DNA of 36,037 bases from Alphaproteobacteria bacterium (GCA_018658465.1 JABHVE010000013.1:1-36037); one strand, 5' to 3'; shown: positions 8,204 to 17,650, numbered from the stretch's first letter. Notes: generated from the sequence alone by a model not told the origin. Made by a program: numbers and translations.

Positions 8204-8866
8204 TTATTGGCCGCTCCGAGTTGGCGGCTCATCCGCACCGGGCTCAATCTTGGTAAGATTCAACAACGCACGAACGGTGCGAGAACCCAGATCAATGGAA
8301 GTCGTCCAGACAACGCGAGAGCCTTTCGAAGCGAAGCTCACTCTCTCGGCTGGTGATTTGGCCGCCTTCATCGCCGATTCATGAAGCGCGCGATCTTCCG
8401 GTGTTTCGAGAGTGCCATAAAATTTTACAACCATTTCGATCAGCTCGGGTTGATCAAGGTCTCCCAGTTTGCCTGCCGCGGCGTCGTAGACTTTTGTGAA
8501 TCGATACAAGACGTGCGGTATATATGGGATGTCACCTTGCTGGATCATTTTGTCGAGGTCGGCAACGGACGTGACGTACGCACCAACATTGCTTGAGATC
8601 TCACCCATCAGCGCAGCGGCAAGGTTTCGGCGAGCGCGGCGAGCGCGGTCAAGATCGCGTTCCAAGGATTTTTGATGAGCCAGCAGCGTACCCCGCTGAA
8701 ATCCTATGTAGGCACCAGCCGCAGTAATTAGCGCCGCCGCGAGGGTGCCGAAGGGAAATCCGTCGGTACTCGCGAAGTCATAAATCCAACCTCCCCCGAA
8801 AGCGAACAGAAGGGCGGCAAAAGAAACGCCAAAAACGAAGGCGGCTAATTCAAAAAATGCGCGCAT
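8204..8866 (-). CDS. Membrane protein of unknown function, paralogue A
   Basis: Function not recognised. The 220 residues have two N-terminal hydrophobic spans (about 5-28 and 40-58), then the shared motif YIGFQRGTLLAHQKSLERD, a charged helix with a run of R (RARRARRNLAAALMGEISSN), and a helical C-terminal half containing ELIEMVVKFYGTLE. It shares this arrangement with the gene immediately downstream. The protein is predicted to sit in the inner membrane with a large cytoplasmic helical domain. It starts 46 bp after scpB on the same strand, so it may be read with the dgt-to-scpB operon. No catalytic motif is visible. Confidence 0.78.
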   Translation of the reverse strand: MRAFFELAAFVFGVSFAALLFAFGGGWIYDFASTDGFPFGTLAAALITAAGAYIGFQRGTLLAHQKSLERDLDRARRARRNLAAALMGEISSNVGAYVTSVADLDKMIQQGDIPYIPHVLYRFTKVYDAAAGKLGDLDQPELIEMVVKFYGTLETPEDRALHESAMKAAKSPAERVSFASKGSRVVWTTSIDLGSRTVRALLNLTKIEPGADEPPTRSGQ

Positions 8867-8912
8867 GCAAGCCCAGGTTAGGCCCGCACGCCGGGGTTGT
8901 CACCCAACCACC

Positions 8913-9602
8913 CTACCCCTCGTCGGGGGGAGTCATAGGGACGACGGAGCTTTCGTCTTCGAAACCATCCTCGTCCAACGCTTCATCTTCGCCATCGTCG
9001 TCGTCTTCACCTGCCTCGGCTTTGGCGGCAGCCGCCGCTTCGGCGTGGGCTTCGGCAAACAACGATGCCGGTGGTTCGGGGCGCAACAATCCGGTGGCTT
9101 TTAGCTCGTCCAGGCCCGGCAAATCGCCCACATCCTCCAGACCGAAATGTTCTAGGAAATCCCCGGAGGTGCCATAGGTGATGGGCCGCCCTGGAACCCG
9201 GCGGCGACCCTTGGGCCGCACCCATCCGGTTTCCATTAACGTGTCCAATGTGCCGCGGCTCATGCCGACACCGCGAATGTCTTCGATTTCCGCCCGGGTC
9301 ACGGGCTGGTGGTAGGCGATGATGGCCAAGGTTTCCACGGCGGCGCGGGACAACCGCCTGGGCAACGTCACATGGCGTTCCAACAAATGCTTCAGGTCCG
9401 ATGCTGTGCGGAACGACCATTTGCCACCGATGTGGACCAGGTTCACGCCGCGCTCGGCATAGGCCTCGGTCAACGCTGCCATGGTCGCGGCCACATCCAC
9501 ATCGTCAGGCAATTGGCCAGCGATGCTGCCTTCGTCCAAGGGTTCAACGGCGGCGAACAACAGTGCCTCGGCCATGCGCAAATGATCTGTGGGGACGGTC
9601 AA
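8913..9602 (-). CDS. scpB: Segregation and condensation protein B
   Basis: Winged-helix subunit of the SMC-ScpAB condensin that organises and segregates the chromosome. The 229 residues start with the ScpB region RMAEALLFAAVEPL and contain the core LSRAAVETLAIIAYHQPVTR, IRGVGMSRGTLDTLMETGWV and YGTSGDFLEHFGL. After about residue 170 there is an extra tail rich in A, E and D that is probably disordered, a common extension in alphaproteobacteria. Its ATG overlaps the scpA stop by 4 nt. The family match is certain. Confidence 0.97.
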   Translation of the reverse strand: MTVPTDHLRMAEALLFAAVEPLDEGSIAGQLPDDVDVAATMAALTEAYAERGVNLVHIGGKWSFRTASDLKHLLERHVTLPRRLSRAAVETLAIIAYHQPVTRAEIEDIRGVGMSRGTLDTLMETGWVRPKGRRRVPGRPITYGTSGDFLEHFGLEDVGDLPGLDELKATGLLRPEPPASLFAEAHAEAAAAAKAEAGEDDDDGEDEALDEDGFEDESSVVPMTPPDEG

Positions 9603-10396
9603 GAGTCGGTGCCTTCTTCCGGGTCACGGGCGCCCATGTAGATGGGACCAAAGGCGGCATCTTGGCGCAACTGCACCCGGCCTTGGCGGGTGAGTTCAAG
9701 GCTGGCGGCAAAGGTGCTGGCCACGGCAGACCGCAATCCGAACCCGGCAGCGAGTTCCGGCGGTAAGAATTTTTCCAGACGCTCCCACCCCCCAGCGACC
9801 CCCAAGGCAGCGGCGATGCGATTAAGGGCATCTTCCATGGAATAGACCGGCGGCGGTTTGATCAGCAAGGGTTCGTGGGCACCCGGTCGGGCCATGTTGG
9901 CGTACCCCGACAATAGATCGAACAGCGACAGCTCGAAGGTCGTGTGACGGATGGCCCGGACCCCTTCCGGCGACCCGCGGCGGAAAGTATCCCGCCCCAG
10001 GCGATCACGCTCCATCAAATCCCCAGCGGCCTTGCGCATGGCCTCTAATCGTTGCAGGCGGAAGGTCAGGTGGGCCGCCAAATCGGGGCCCGACATTTCT
10101 TCGTCGTCATCGATGTCGGGGATCAGCAGGCGCGATTTCAGATAGGCCAGCCACGCCGCCATCACCAAATAGTCGGCGGCAACATCCAGGCTTAGTTTGC
10201 GGGCTTCGGTAATGAACGCCAGAAATTGATCCGCCAACGCAGAGATGGAAATCTTCGTCAGGTCGACCTTTTGCGTCCGCGCCAAGGTCAACAGCATATC
10301 CAGCGGACCTTCAAAGCCATCCAGGTCCACCACCAACGGCGCGCCATCGGGTCCATCGGAACTGGGTCCAGGGTCAGACGTGAAATCGCCGGTCAT
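9599..10396 (-). CDS. scpA: Segregation and condensation protein A
   Basis: Kleisin subunit that bridges the SMC heads in bacterial condensin. The 265 residues contain the N-terminal signature FEGPLDMLLTLARTQKVDLT, then YLVMAAWLAYLKSRLLIP, and the C-terminal winged helix SAVASTFAASLELTRQGRV. Length is normal. It overlaps the upstream M50 protease gene by 4 nt (ATGA) and scpB by 4 nt, so all three are translationally coupled. SMC itself is not in the window. Confidence 0.97.
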   Translation of the reverse strand: MTGDFTSDPGPSSDGPDGAPLVVDLDGFEGPLDMLLTLARTQKVDLTKISISALADQFLAFITEARKLSLDVAADYLVMAAWLAYLKSRLLIPDIDDDEEMSGPDLAAHLTFRLQRLEAMRKAAGDLMERDRLGRDTFRRGSPEGVRAIRHTTFELSLFDLLSGYANMARPGAHEPLLIKPPPVYSMEDALNRIAAALGVAGGWERLEKFLPPELAAGFGLRSAVASTFAASLELTRQGRVQLRQDAAFGPIYMGARDPEEGTDS

Positions 10397-11082
10397 AATC
10401 TCACCAAATCGGGAAGCTCGGCCAGAGACGGGGCGCTGATCAACGTTAGCAGGACTTCGGTTACCGGCAAAATCACCGAACCAAAGAGGTCAATTCCCAC
10501 CGCCGGCAGCAAAAATATTGCCCCCAGAACGATGAAGATCCCGACCCGCTCCAGTCGTGACAGGGGCAGCGCGAGGCTGTCCGGCAATAATCCCACCGCC
10601 ACTCGGCCGCCATCCAAAGGCGGGATGGGAATCATGTTGAACACCGCCAGCAACACGTTGATTGCCATGGCGACAACCAAATTGGCGCGAATCCATTCCA
10701 TGACAAAGCCACCATCTGGGCCGGTAATTGCGAACAAGGCCGAGGCGATGATGGCCATGACAATGTTCGAAGCCGGACCGGCGGCGGCCACCCAAACCAT
10801 GTCCCGGCGTGGATTACGCAGGCGGGCAAAATTCACTGGCACCGGCTTGGCGAAGCCGAAAGCAAACGTGCCCCTAGAAACCCACAACAAAAGGACTGGC
10901 AAAAGGATCGTTCCAAACAAGTCGATGTGGCGCAGTGGGTTTACAGAAATACGTCCGGCCCGTTTGGCGGTCTCGTCACCCAGCCGCAACGCCGCGTATC
11001 CGTGGGCAGCCTCGTGCAAGGTGATGGCCAGCAGGATTGGCAATATCCAAACCGAAATATAGAGCGCAGTTTGGGCTGTCAT
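10393..11082 (-). CDS. Site-2-protease-family zinc metallopeptidase (M50)
   Basis: Intramembrane zinc protease of the M50 family. The catalytic HEAAH (residues 23-27) lies in the first membrane helix, and the second motif, [12 protein letters not shown] (about 148-159), supplies the third zinc ligand Asp. Four to six hydrophobic segments are visible; there is no PDZ domain, so it is the short (~229-residue) class rather than RseP. I chose the ATG at 11080-11082, which overlaps the SPOR-gene stop by 4 nt; an ATG 18 bp upstream also exists. Substrate unknown. It sits where nagZ is commonly found in the argS-SPOR-nagZ-scpA order of alphaproteobacteria. Confidence 0.9.
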   Translation of the reverse strand: MTAQTALYISVWILPILLAITLHEAAHGYAALRLGDETAKRAGRISVNPLRHIDLFGTILLPVLLLWVSRGTFAFGFAKPVPVNFARLRNPRRDMVWVAAAGPASNIVMAIIASALFAITGPDGGFVMEWIRANLVVAMAINVLLAVFNMIPIPPLDGGRVAVGLLPDSLALPLSRLERVGIFIVLGAIFLLPAVGIDLFGSVILPVTEVLLTLISAPSLAELPDLVRL

Positions 11083-12164
11083 GGACTGATCACTAAGCAA
11101 TCGACGTTATTGGTTTTCAGCACATCGCACAGGGCGACGGCGACAATCGACGATGCCAGCGGCCCGGCTTGCAGACGATAAAATGTGCCGCGATCCCCCA
11201 AGTCGGCAGCGCGCACCAACGGCGACAGACCATCCAACACCGCCCGATTGCGGTCCACCACGGCCGCCCAATGGGTCATGGCCGCGTCTTCGTTGCGGAA
11301 CGACCCCAACTGAATGCGGAATGACGCCAGCATTTCCGCAGTGGGATCGGCCAAGGCGGCGACTTCCGGTTCTATTGGTTGCGCCGCCGCCAAGTCGGCA
11401 GCTGGTGGCTCCGGTTCTGCTCTTGGGGCAACTCCTGGCGGCGGCGTCAAAACGATGGCCGGTTCTGGCTCTGGCCGCGCCTCCACCCCAGGAGGCGGAG
11501 TCAGAACAATCGCCGGGTCGGGCTCAACGACCGGCTCGGGTTCAGGTTCTGGTTCGACAACTGGATCAGGTTCCACGACGGGTTCGGGTTCGGGTTCAAC
11601 AACGGGCTCTATTGCGGGCGCTGCCGCCAAGTCGGCAGCTGGTGGCTCAACGACCGGCTCTGGGTCCGGTTCGACGACTGGCGCTGGTTCGGGTTCGGGT
11701 TCAACGACGGGTTCGGGCTCTGGCTCAATTGGTTGCGCTGCCGCCAAGTCGGCAGCTGGTGGCTCTGGTTCTGGCGTCGGCAGCGGCTCGTCGGGGGGTG
11801 GCAGCAACTGCTCCACCCGCTCCTCTGGCTCTTCTGCCACCAACACATCGAAGACCTCTTTGTCTTGGTTCGCCACATTCAGGCCGCCTGCGTCCACTGG
11901 CGGAATTTTTACCGGCCCGGTTTCGGCGCGAATAATCGGCGGGCTGATTTGCAAACCTTTGCGCACGCCCTGTTCGTACGCCAACCAAATGGCTGCCGCG
12001 AAGGCACTTAACGTCACAAGGGCGATTGCGGCTGGAATAACCCGACGCCAATTGATCGCAGCCTGGGGAGTCCCGCCCTTGCCCAGGCGGCGTTCCCGGG
12101 CGTTCGACATGGACAGCGGCCCTCGGCGCAGGTAGGCGGGCGGAGGATCGTGGTCAGGCGCCAT
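11079..12164 (-). CDS. SPOR-domain membrane protein with long Pro-Glu region
   Basis: Probable peptidoglycan-binding cell-envelope protein. The 361 residues have a cytoplasmic N-terminus (~40), one membrane span (about [20 protein letters not shown]), a long low-complexity periplasmic linker of E, P, V and D (about 125-270), and a C-terminal SPOR domain ([14 protein letters not shown] to the end) of the type that binds denuded glycan. Inside the linker the segment [10 protein letters not shown] recurs three times and IVLTPPPGV twice, showing intragenic duplication. The start codon shares one base with the argS stop (TGATG). An SPOR gene directly after argS is the usual alphaproteobacterial arrangement. 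Confidence 0.92.
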   Translation of the reverse strand: MAPDHDPPPAYLRRGPLSMSNARERRLGKGGTPQAAINWRRVIPAAIALVTLSAFAAAIWLAYEQGVRKGLQISPPIIRAETGPVKIPPVDAGGLNVANQDKEVFDVLVAEEPEERVEQLLPPPDEPLPTPEPEPPAADLAAAQPIEPEPEPVVEPEPEPAPVVEPDPEPVVEPPAADLAAAPAIEPVVEPEPEPVVEPDPVVEPEPEPEPVVEPDPAIVLTPPPGVEARPEPEPAIVLTPPPGVAPRAEPEPPAADLAAAQPIEPEVAALADPTAEMLASFRIQLGSFRNEDAAMTHWAAVVDRNRAVLDGLSPLVRAADLGDRGTFYRLQAGPLASSIVAVALCDVLKTNNVDCLVISP

Positions 12165-13921
12165 CAGCGCAGTTCCTCCACTGGCGTCACGCCGATGATG
12201 CCAAGGCCGACGGCCAGACCGGTCATGCAGCCGCGCACCAAGGCCATACGCGCCAAGGTGAGTTCCGTGTCGCCGTCAATGAGAAAACGCAAAGACCCGT
12301 CCTCCTTGCCCTTTGTCCACAGGGCATGGAAGTGCGAGGCGAGGTCGCGAAGATAGAACGCGATACGGTGGGGCTCGTGTGCCAGAGCAGCGGACTCCAC
12401 TGTGCGGGGCCAACCGGCGAGACTTTTCATCAAAGCAAGCTCGCTGGCGTGGGTCAAGCGGCTGAGATCAGCTTTCGCCAAGGCCGCAGCCGAAAGATCA
12501 ACATCCGGCATTGCTGATTGTGTCTTTTTCAATACCGAATAGCACCGGGCGTGGGCGTATTGGACGTAGAAAACCGGGTTTTCCCTGCTTTGCTCCATGA
12601 CTAGATCGAAATCAAAATCTAGTTGAGCGTCATTCCGCCGAGTGAGCATGATAAACCGCATCACATCCATGCCCACTTCGTCCACCACGTCTCGTACGGT
12701 CACAAATTGTCCCGCCCGCTTGGACATTTTCGCGGGTTCGCCGCCGCGCAACAATTTGACCATCTGACAAAGTTTCACGTCCATTTTGACTTTGTCGCCC
12801 GCCAAGGCCTCAACGATGGCGTTTACCCGCTTCGTGTAACCACCATGATCCGCCCCCAGGACGACAATGAGCGTTTCAAACCCACGTGCAATTTTGTCTT
12901 CGTGATAGGCCATGTCTGTGGCGAAGTAGGTCCAAGATCCATCGGACTTCTTCAGAGGCCTGTCCACGTCATCGCCAAACTGGGTAGCCCGGAACAGGGA
13001 TTGCTCCCGAGGTTCCCAATCATCGGGCTCTTTGCCCTTTGGCGGGTCTAGCGTGCCTTCATAAATAAGATCGCGGCCAAGTAGTTCGGCGATCAGGGCA
13101 TCTACCCTGCCCGCCCTCACCAATTCCATCTCGGAAGAAAAGACCGAATGGACGATGCCCAATGCATCCAGGTCGCCCCGCACCATTGCCATCATTGTGT
13201 CAACAGATTGGGAGCGTATTGGTTCAAGCCAATCGCCCTCCGGCGCGGATTTCCAGGCGTCTCCCTTGGTCTCCGCCAAATCCTCGCCCAATCGCCTGAG
13301 GTACTCGCCGGGATAAAGCCCGGACGGAATGTCGCCGATGTCCTCGCCCAACGCCTCGCGATAGCGCATGTGTACGGACCGAGCCAGGGCTTCGGCTTGG
13401 GCTCCTGCGTCGTTGATGTAGAATTCTCGCGTCACATCGAAACCACTAAACTCCAACAACGAGGCTAGGGCATCTCCGTAAACGGCACCCCGAGCATGGC
13501 CCACGTGAATCGGCCCGGTGGGATTAGCTGAGACATATTCGACATTCACTTTGCCGGACGTCGCGCCCAGGTCTGACCGGCCGTATTCGGTGCCGCCGGT
13601 CAGGACCTCCGCCAGCCGTGCGTGCCAGAAGCCGTCGGTCATGCGCAGGTTCAAGAAGCCCGGCCCGGCAACATCGGCCGAAACAACGTCATCAGCCTCG
13701 GCCAGGCGCGCCGCCAACGGTTCGGCAATATCCCGGGGTTTCATCTTGGCCGCCTTGGCCAGAACCAGCGCGCAATTGGTGGCCACATCCCCGTGTTCCG
13801 GGTCGCGCGGCGGCTCCACCGCAACAGCGCCCAAATCCAGGCCGCCGGGCAAGGTGCCATCGCCGATCATGGCTTCCAGCGCAACTTTAATCCGCTCTTG
13901 TAGGTCGTTGAAAAAATTCAT
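12164..13921 (-). CDS. argS: Arginyl-tRNA synthetase
   Basis: Class I aminoacyl-tRNA synthetase that charges tRNA-Arg. The 585 residues begin with the Add-1 domain that contacts the tRNA D-loop, then [19 protein letters not shown] with the HIGH-type motif HVGH (139-142), the Rossmann domain, and KMSKRAG as the KMSKS-type loop. The C-terminal helical anticodon-binding domain ends VEELR. Length is typical. It follows dgt by 4 bp and overlaps the SPOR gene by one base, in the same operon. Confidence 0.97.
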   Translation of the reverse strand: MNFFNDLQERIKVALEAMIGDGTLPGGLDLGAVAVEPPRDPEHGDVATNCALVLAKAAKMKPRDIAEPLAARLAEADDVVSADVAGPGFLNLRMTDGFWHARLAEVLTGGTEYGRSDLGATSGKVNVEYVSANPTGPIHVGHARGAVYGDALASLLEFSGFDVTREFYINDAGAQAEALARSVHMRYREALGEDIGDIPSGLYPGEYLRRLGEDLAETKGDAWKSAPEGDWLEPIRSQSVDTMMAMVRGDLDALGIVHSVFSSEMELVRAGRVDALIAELLGRDLIYEGTLDPPKGKEPDDWEPREQSLFRATQFGDDVDRPLKKSDGSWTYFATDMAYHEDKIARGFETLIVVLGADHGGYTKRVNAIVEALAGDKVKMDVKLCQMVKLLRGGEPAKMSKRAGQFVTVRDVVDEVGMDVMRFIMLTRRNDAQLDFDFDLVMEQSRENPVFYVQYAHARCYSVLKKTQSAMPDVDLSAAALAKADLSRLTHASELALMKSLAGWPRTVESAALAHEPHRIAFYLRDLASHFHALWTKGKEDGSLRFLIDGDTELTLARMALVRGCMTGLAVGLGIIGVTPVEELR

Positions 13922-13925
13922 TATT

Positions 13926-15071
13926 TCAGGATTTTACTATCAATTCTTCGTGGGCCTTCATGGCGTATCGGTCGGTCATTCCGGCGATAAAATCGGCGAT
14001 GGTACGGGCCAAGGTTTGGGGGTCCCGGGCCTCGTTGTCCATGGGCCGCCAGTCTTCCGGCAGGCGGGACGGATTGTCCAGATAGAACCGAAACAAATCG
14101 CTGACGATCCCCCTGCCCTGCTCCGACATTCGGTTGACCCGTTCGTGCCGATACATGTTCTTTAGCAGAAATCCGCGCAAGATTTTTTCATCGGCCAACA
14201 GACCGTCGGAAAACGCCGCCAAGGGCCGCCCCAAGGCCCGCACTTCGTCAACACCCAGGGGGGTTGCTGCGGCCACATTGCGCCGGGTTTGGGCAACAAG
14301 ATCGGACACCATCAGATTGATCATCCGCCGCACTGCCTCGAAAATCAGCTGGGATTGGGGCAAATTTGGATGGGTTTCGTGCACCTGAGCCAAAATCGGC
14401 CCCACCAAGGGCACGTCGGCTAAGTCATCCAACGTGAACAGCCCCGCCCGCACCCCGTCGTCAATATCGTGGTTGTTATAGGCGATGTCGTCGGCCAGGG
14501 CCGCCACTTGGGCTTCCGGGCCGGCATATGTATCCAGCTCCAAATCCTGTTGCACGCCGTATTCCAACAACGCGGCGGGCAACGGCGGTAGGACCGGGCC
14601 ATTGTGCTTGGCGATGCCTTCCAAGCTTTCCCAGGTCAGATTGAGGCCGTCAAAATCGGCATAGCGTCTTTCCAGATGGGTCAAAATCCGCAAGGCCTGG
14701 GCGTTGTGGTCGAAACCACCGAAATCCGCCATGACGGCATCTAGCGCGTCTTCCCCGGCGTGGCCAAACGGCGGATGGCCCAGATCGTGGGCCAGAGCCA
14801 TGGCTTCGGCCAAGTCTTCCTCCAAACCCAATTCCCGCGCCACGGAGCGGGCAATTTGGGCGACTTCCAACGAATGGGTTAGACGGCTGCGGTAGTGATC
14901 GCCTTCGTGGTGCACAAAAACCTGGGTTTTGTGCTGTAAACGGCGAAATGCGGCGCAATGGATGATGCGGTCACGATCCCGCTGGAAATCAGACCGCGTG
15001 GGGCTCGGCGGCTCCTCGAAAAGGCGGCCACGGCTTTGGGTTGCGCGGCTCGCGAAAATGGCCCCTGACAT
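13926..15071 (-). CDS. dgt: dGTPase-like HD-domain triphosphohydrolase
   Basis: Deoxyguanosinetriphosphate triphosphohydrolase-like protein, releasing triphosphate from dNTPs. The 381 residues contain [11 protein letters not shown] and [14 protein letters not shown], then the HD motif [17 protein letters not shown] (about 113-129), followed by the downstream metal-ligand region [13 protein letters not shown]. Length fits the type 2 (non-E. coli) subfamily. It is the first gene of the dgt-argS-SPOR-M50-scpA-scpB operon. Its 5' side holds two identical palindromic repeats (15091-15186) that separate it from the divergent erpA gene. Confidence 0.94.
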   Translation of the reverse strand: MSGAIFASRATQSRGRLFEEPPSPTRSDFQRDRDRIIHCAAFRRLQHKTQVFVHHEGDHYRSRLTHSLEVAQIARSVARELGLEEDLAEAMALAHDLGHPPFGHAGEDALDAVMADFGGFDHNAQALRILTHLERRYADFDGLNLTWESLEGIAKHNGPVLPPLPAALLEYGVQQDLELDTYAGPEAQVAALADDIAYNNHDIDDGVRAGLFTLDDLADVPLVGPILAQVHETHPNLPQSQLIFEAVRRMINLMVSDLVAQTRRNVAAATPLGVDEVRALGRPLAAFSDGLLADEKILRGFLLKNMYRHERVNRMSEQGRGIVSDLFRFYLDNPSRLPEDWRPMDNEARDPQTLARTIADFIAGMTDRYAMKAHEELIVKS

Positions 15072-15090
15072 GACCGGAAGGTAGCACTAA

Positions 15091-15132
15091 GTGCAGATCG
15101 TGGCACACTTTCGTGCCACGTGAATCTGAACG
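15091..15132 (+). repeat. Bulged palindrome, copy 3
   Basis: Head stem CGTGGCAC/GTGCCACG (8 bp), loop ACTTTC, flanked by GTGCAGAT and TGAATCTGAACG. The head is identical to that of copy 4. Confidence 0.92.
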
Positions 15133-15144
15133 TCAGAGAACCAA

Positions 15145-15186
15145 GGTCAGATCGTGGCACACTTTCGTGCCACGTGAATCTGAACG
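15145..15186 (+). repeat. Bulged palindrome, copy 4
   Basis: Same head as copy 3, 12 bp away; left foot changed to GGTCAGAT. The pair lies upstream of dgt and of erpA. Confidence 0.92.
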
Positions 15187-15211
15187 CCAAGTAATAAGTA
15201 TTAACCGAGAA

Positions 15212-15240
15212 TTGACATATTGGGGGCTATTCCTACATTA
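15212..15240 (+). promoter_or_regulatory. Candidate sigma-70 promoter of erpA
   Basis: A perfect -35 box TTGACA (15212-15217) is followed after 16 bp by TACATT (15234-15239), a 4-of-6 match to the -10 box. The erpA start codon is 42 bp downstream. The spacing is within range for a housekeeping promoter. No experimental support. Confidence 0.5.
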
Positions 15241-15281
15241 ATAACCGTGCGGCGTACTCAAGCTTTGAGGTCGACCCAACT

Positions 15282-15629
15282 ATGAATGCTAATCCTCCAC
15301 CGCCACCCGTCACCGTGTCCGAAAACGCGGCCAAGCGCATCAGCACCCTGATGAGCCAGGAAAACGCCCCCGATGGCGGCCTGCGCATTCAGGTCAAAGG
15401 TGGGGGCTGTTCAGGATTTCAGTACGAATTTGCCATGGAACAGACGATTGATGACAGCGACGAGGTGGTCGAGCTGAACGGTGCCCGGCTGGTGATCGAC
15501 GCCATGTCGTTGATGTATCTGGCAGGATCGGAAGTCGATTTCAAAGAAGAAATGATCGGATCCTCGTTCACCATTGGCAATCCAAACGCCACGGCGGCAT
15601 GCAGCTGCGGATCGTCCTTCGCTGTGTGA
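15282..15629 (+). CDS. erpA: A-type iron-sulfur cluster insertion protein
   Basis: Carries and inserts Fe-S clusters into target enzymes. The 115 residues show the A-type carrier fold with the three cluster-ligand cysteines in GGGCSGF (Cys43) and CSCG (Cys107, Cys109). The N-terminus has a run of prolines before the core VTVSENAAKRI. An erpA gene close to dgt and xth is a recurrent alphaproteobacterial neighbourhood, which favours ErpA over IscA. The start ATG at 15282 has a weak GAGG sequence upstream. A hairpin terminator follows at 15656. Confidence 0.92.
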   Translation: MNANPPPPPVTVSENAAKRISTLMSQENAPDGGLRIQVKGGGCSGFQYEFAMEQTIDDSDEVVELNGARLVIDAMSLMYLAGSEVDFKEEMIGSSFTIGNPNATAACSCGSSFAV

Positions 15630-15655
15630 GGTTAAGTTCCAGAATGTTATGAATT

Positions 15656-15683
15656 AGGCCCGGAGAAATTCTGGGCCTTTTTT
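15656..15683 (+). terminator. Rho-independent terminator between erpA and xth
   Basis: AGGCCC and GGGCCT pair around an 11-nt middle, immediately followed by six T. It lies 27 bp after the erpA stop and 18 bp before the xth start, so it should attenuate or end erpA transcription. Confidence 0.8.
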
Positions 15684-15700
15684 GTTGAGGATACGGGCCA

Positions 15701-16474
15701 ATGAAAATTGCGACATTAAATGTCAATTCGGTGCGGGTGCGGTTGCCCCATGTTTTGCGGTATCTGGACTCCGCCAAGCCCGACGTTCTGTTGCTGCAAG
15801 AATTGAAATGCCAAACCGAGCAGTTCCCGTCTGAGGCCATCGGTGACGCCGGATACAATTGCGCCATCCTCGGGCAGAAATCTTACAACGGGGTCGCCGC
15901 CCTATCCCGCCACCCCATCGACGAAGTGGTCGAGGGCCTGCCCGGGGACGACGAAGACACCCAATCCAGATGGATCGAAATGGTGGTGGGAGGCGTCAGA
16001 TACGTTTCGCTTTACTTGCCCAACGGCAACCCGATCGATTCCGAAAAATTTCCGTACAAATTGGGTTGGATGGATCGCATGATCGCCCGCGCCAAAGAGT
16101 TGTTGGAGCTTGAGGAAGATTTTGTCCTGGGCGGCGATTTCAATGTGTGCCCAACGGACGATGATGTTTATGACCCCTTGGCCTTCAGCAACGACGCCTT
16201 GTGCCAGCCCGAAAGCCGCGCCAAATGGCGGGAGCTAAAATATCTGGGCCTGACCGAGGCGTTCGATGCCCTGCACCCGGACGAGGTCGGTGCCTACACA
16301 TACTGGGGATACCAGGGCGGCGCATGGCGGCGCGGCAATGGCCTGCGCATCGACCACTTTTTCCTCAGCCCCCACGTGGCCGATCGGTTGGTGGCCTGCG
16401 AGGTCGATAAAGATGTGCGGGCCGAAGAAAAAGCGTCGGATCACACCGTGCTAACTTGCGAATTACGGGATTAA
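15701..16474 (+). CDS. xth: Exodeoxyribonuclease III (AP endonuclease)
   Basis: Class II AP endonuclease and 3'-5' exonuclease of base excision repair. The 257 residues contain LNVNSVRVR with Asn7, LLQELKC with the metal ligand Glu34, GGDFNVCP with the catalytic Asp-Phe-Asn, and a C-terminal SDHTVLTCEL holding the catalytic Asp-His pair. Length is normal for ExoIII. GAGG (15687-15690) lies about 10 nt before the ATG. It ends 5 bp from the convergent SQR-like gene. Confidence 0.96.
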   Translation: MKIATLNVNSVRVRLPHVLRYLDSAKPDVLLLQELKCQTEQFPSEAIGDAGYNCAILGQKSYNGVAALSRHPIDEVVEGLPGDDEDTQSRWIEMVVGGVRYVSLYLPNGNPIDSEKFPYKLGWMDRMIARAKELLELEEDFVLGGDFNVCPTDDDVYDPLAFSNDALCQPESRAKWRELKYLGLTEAFDALHPDEVGAYTYWGYQGGAWRRGNGLRIDHFFLSPHVADRLVACEVDKDVRAEEKASDHTVLTCELRD

Positions 16475-16479
16475 GAGTT

Positions 16480-17631
16480 TTAAAACCAGCGACGCAGCCA
16501 ATCTTTTTCGAAAAGCAGTTTGCCGGCGTGCCAATGACGGCCGGGTTTGTAGAGCTTCATGGTGGGCACTGGCTCGGCGTAAAACTTGCCGCGACCAAAA
16601 CCGGCCTTGCCGTGGCCGGCCTCGATGAAGCATTCCCCGTGGCCGTCGAACACTACTGTCTTGCCCTTGCCGGTGATGGCGTGGACGATGTTGCTGACCA
16701 CGACTTCTGCCTCCCCATGAGCGAAGACCCCAGCCATGGGCAGCGGTTTGCCCAGATCCAAGGGAATGCCGTTGACGTCGCCGATGGCAAAAACCCCGGG
16801 GAATTTGGTTTCCATGGTGCCGCGATCAACCGGCACCCAGCCCGCGTCCCCCAACATGCCCGCATCGGCCACGACCTTGGGTGCCACATGGGGCGGCACA
16901 TAGACCAAGAAATCGAAATCCGCAGTGACCCCATTGGCAAATGTCAGACGGCGTTTGTCCGGATCGACTGCGGACAGCATGTGCCCGGGGTGATAGCCAA
17001 TACCGCGTTCTTCCACCAAGCCCCGCACGGCTGCTGTGACGGCGGCACCGGCCACCGGCATGGGGCCGGGTTCTGCCGCGTAGAAATCGATTTGCACGTC
17101 GTCGCGGATGCCGCGTTTCTGGCAATCGTATTCCAACAGCATCGCTGCTTCGTAGGGTGCCGCCGGGCATTTGTAAGCAGGGGTCGCGGTCAGCAACACC
17201 ATGCGCCCAGAGCGGAAATTTTTGCGCGCGTCGCGCAGGCCTTCGGCTCCTCCAAGTGAATAATATGTGTGCCCGGCCTCGGTCAACCCCGGGATTTTTT
17301 CCGGTGCCAGCACTGCGCCCAAAGCGATCACCAAGTAATCCGCTTTGATTTTTTTGCCGCTGACGGTGACGGATTTGGCTTTTGGGTCGATGGCTTCGAT
17401 TTCGCCGCGCACCACTTCGATGCCTTTTTTCTTCAGACGGTCGAGTGGCTGGCTGATTTTTTCTGATTTGCGCAGGCCGGTCATGAGCCACAGCAAGCTC
17501 GGTGAGAACACATGGCGTTGTTCCCGGTCCACCAGGATGATTTTGTGATCTTTAGAGAGCTTTTTGCGCAGCTCCCCGGCACAGACCACGCCGCCGATAC
17601 CGCCGCCGAGAACTAAAATGGTTTTCGCCAT
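16480..17631 (-). CDS. SQR/FCSD-like FAD-dependent oxidoreductase
   Basis: Pyridine nucleotide-disulfide family flavoprotein, resembling sulfide:quinone oxidoreductase or the flavoprotein subunit of flavocytochrome c sulfide dehydrogenase. With the ATG at 17629-17631 (after GGGAG) it has 383 residues. The FAD-binding GGGIGG is at 9-14, and a second FAD motif, FPGVFAIGDV, at 277-286. Two cysteines are placed like the redox pair of SQR/FCSD: Cys155 in KCPAAPYE and Cys334 in GECFIE. No membrane segment is seen. The neighbouring DsrE-like gene suggests sulfur or persulfide chemistry. An NDH-2-like role is less likely because of these cysteines. A palindromic repeat ends 19 nt before the start codon. 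Confidence 0.82.
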   Translation of the reverse strand: MAKTILVLGGGIGGVVCAGELRKKLSKDHKIILVDREQRHVFSPSLLWLMTGLRKSEKISQPLDRLKKKGIEVVRGEIEAIDPKAKSVTVSGKKIKADYLVIALGAVLAPEKIPGLTEAGHTYYSLGGAEGLRDARKNFRSGRMVLLTATPAYKCPAAPYEAAMLLEYDCQKRGIRDDVQIDFYAAEPGPMPVAGAAVTAAVRGLVEERGIGYHPGHMLSAVDPDKRRLTFANGVTADFDFLVYVPPHVAPKVVADAGMLGDAGWVPVDRGTMETKFPGVFAIGDVNGIPLDLGKPLPMAGVFAHGEAEVVVSNIVHAITGKGKTVVFDGHGECFIEAGHGKAGFGRGKFYAEPVPTMKLYKPGRHWHAGKLLFEKDWLRRWF

Positions 17632-17650
17632 GCTCTTTACTCCCAAAGTA

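Noticed and set aside
8905-8935. Palindrome CCCCTCGTCGGGGG after scpB
   Set aside because: It overlaps the last scpB codons (TPPDEG, stop) and is too weak to separate from coding sequence.
11314-12135. Long plus-strand ORF rich in Gly-Ser opposite the SPOR gene
   Set aside because: Antisense shadow of the Pro-Glu codons; the minus strand has a membrane span and SPOR domain.
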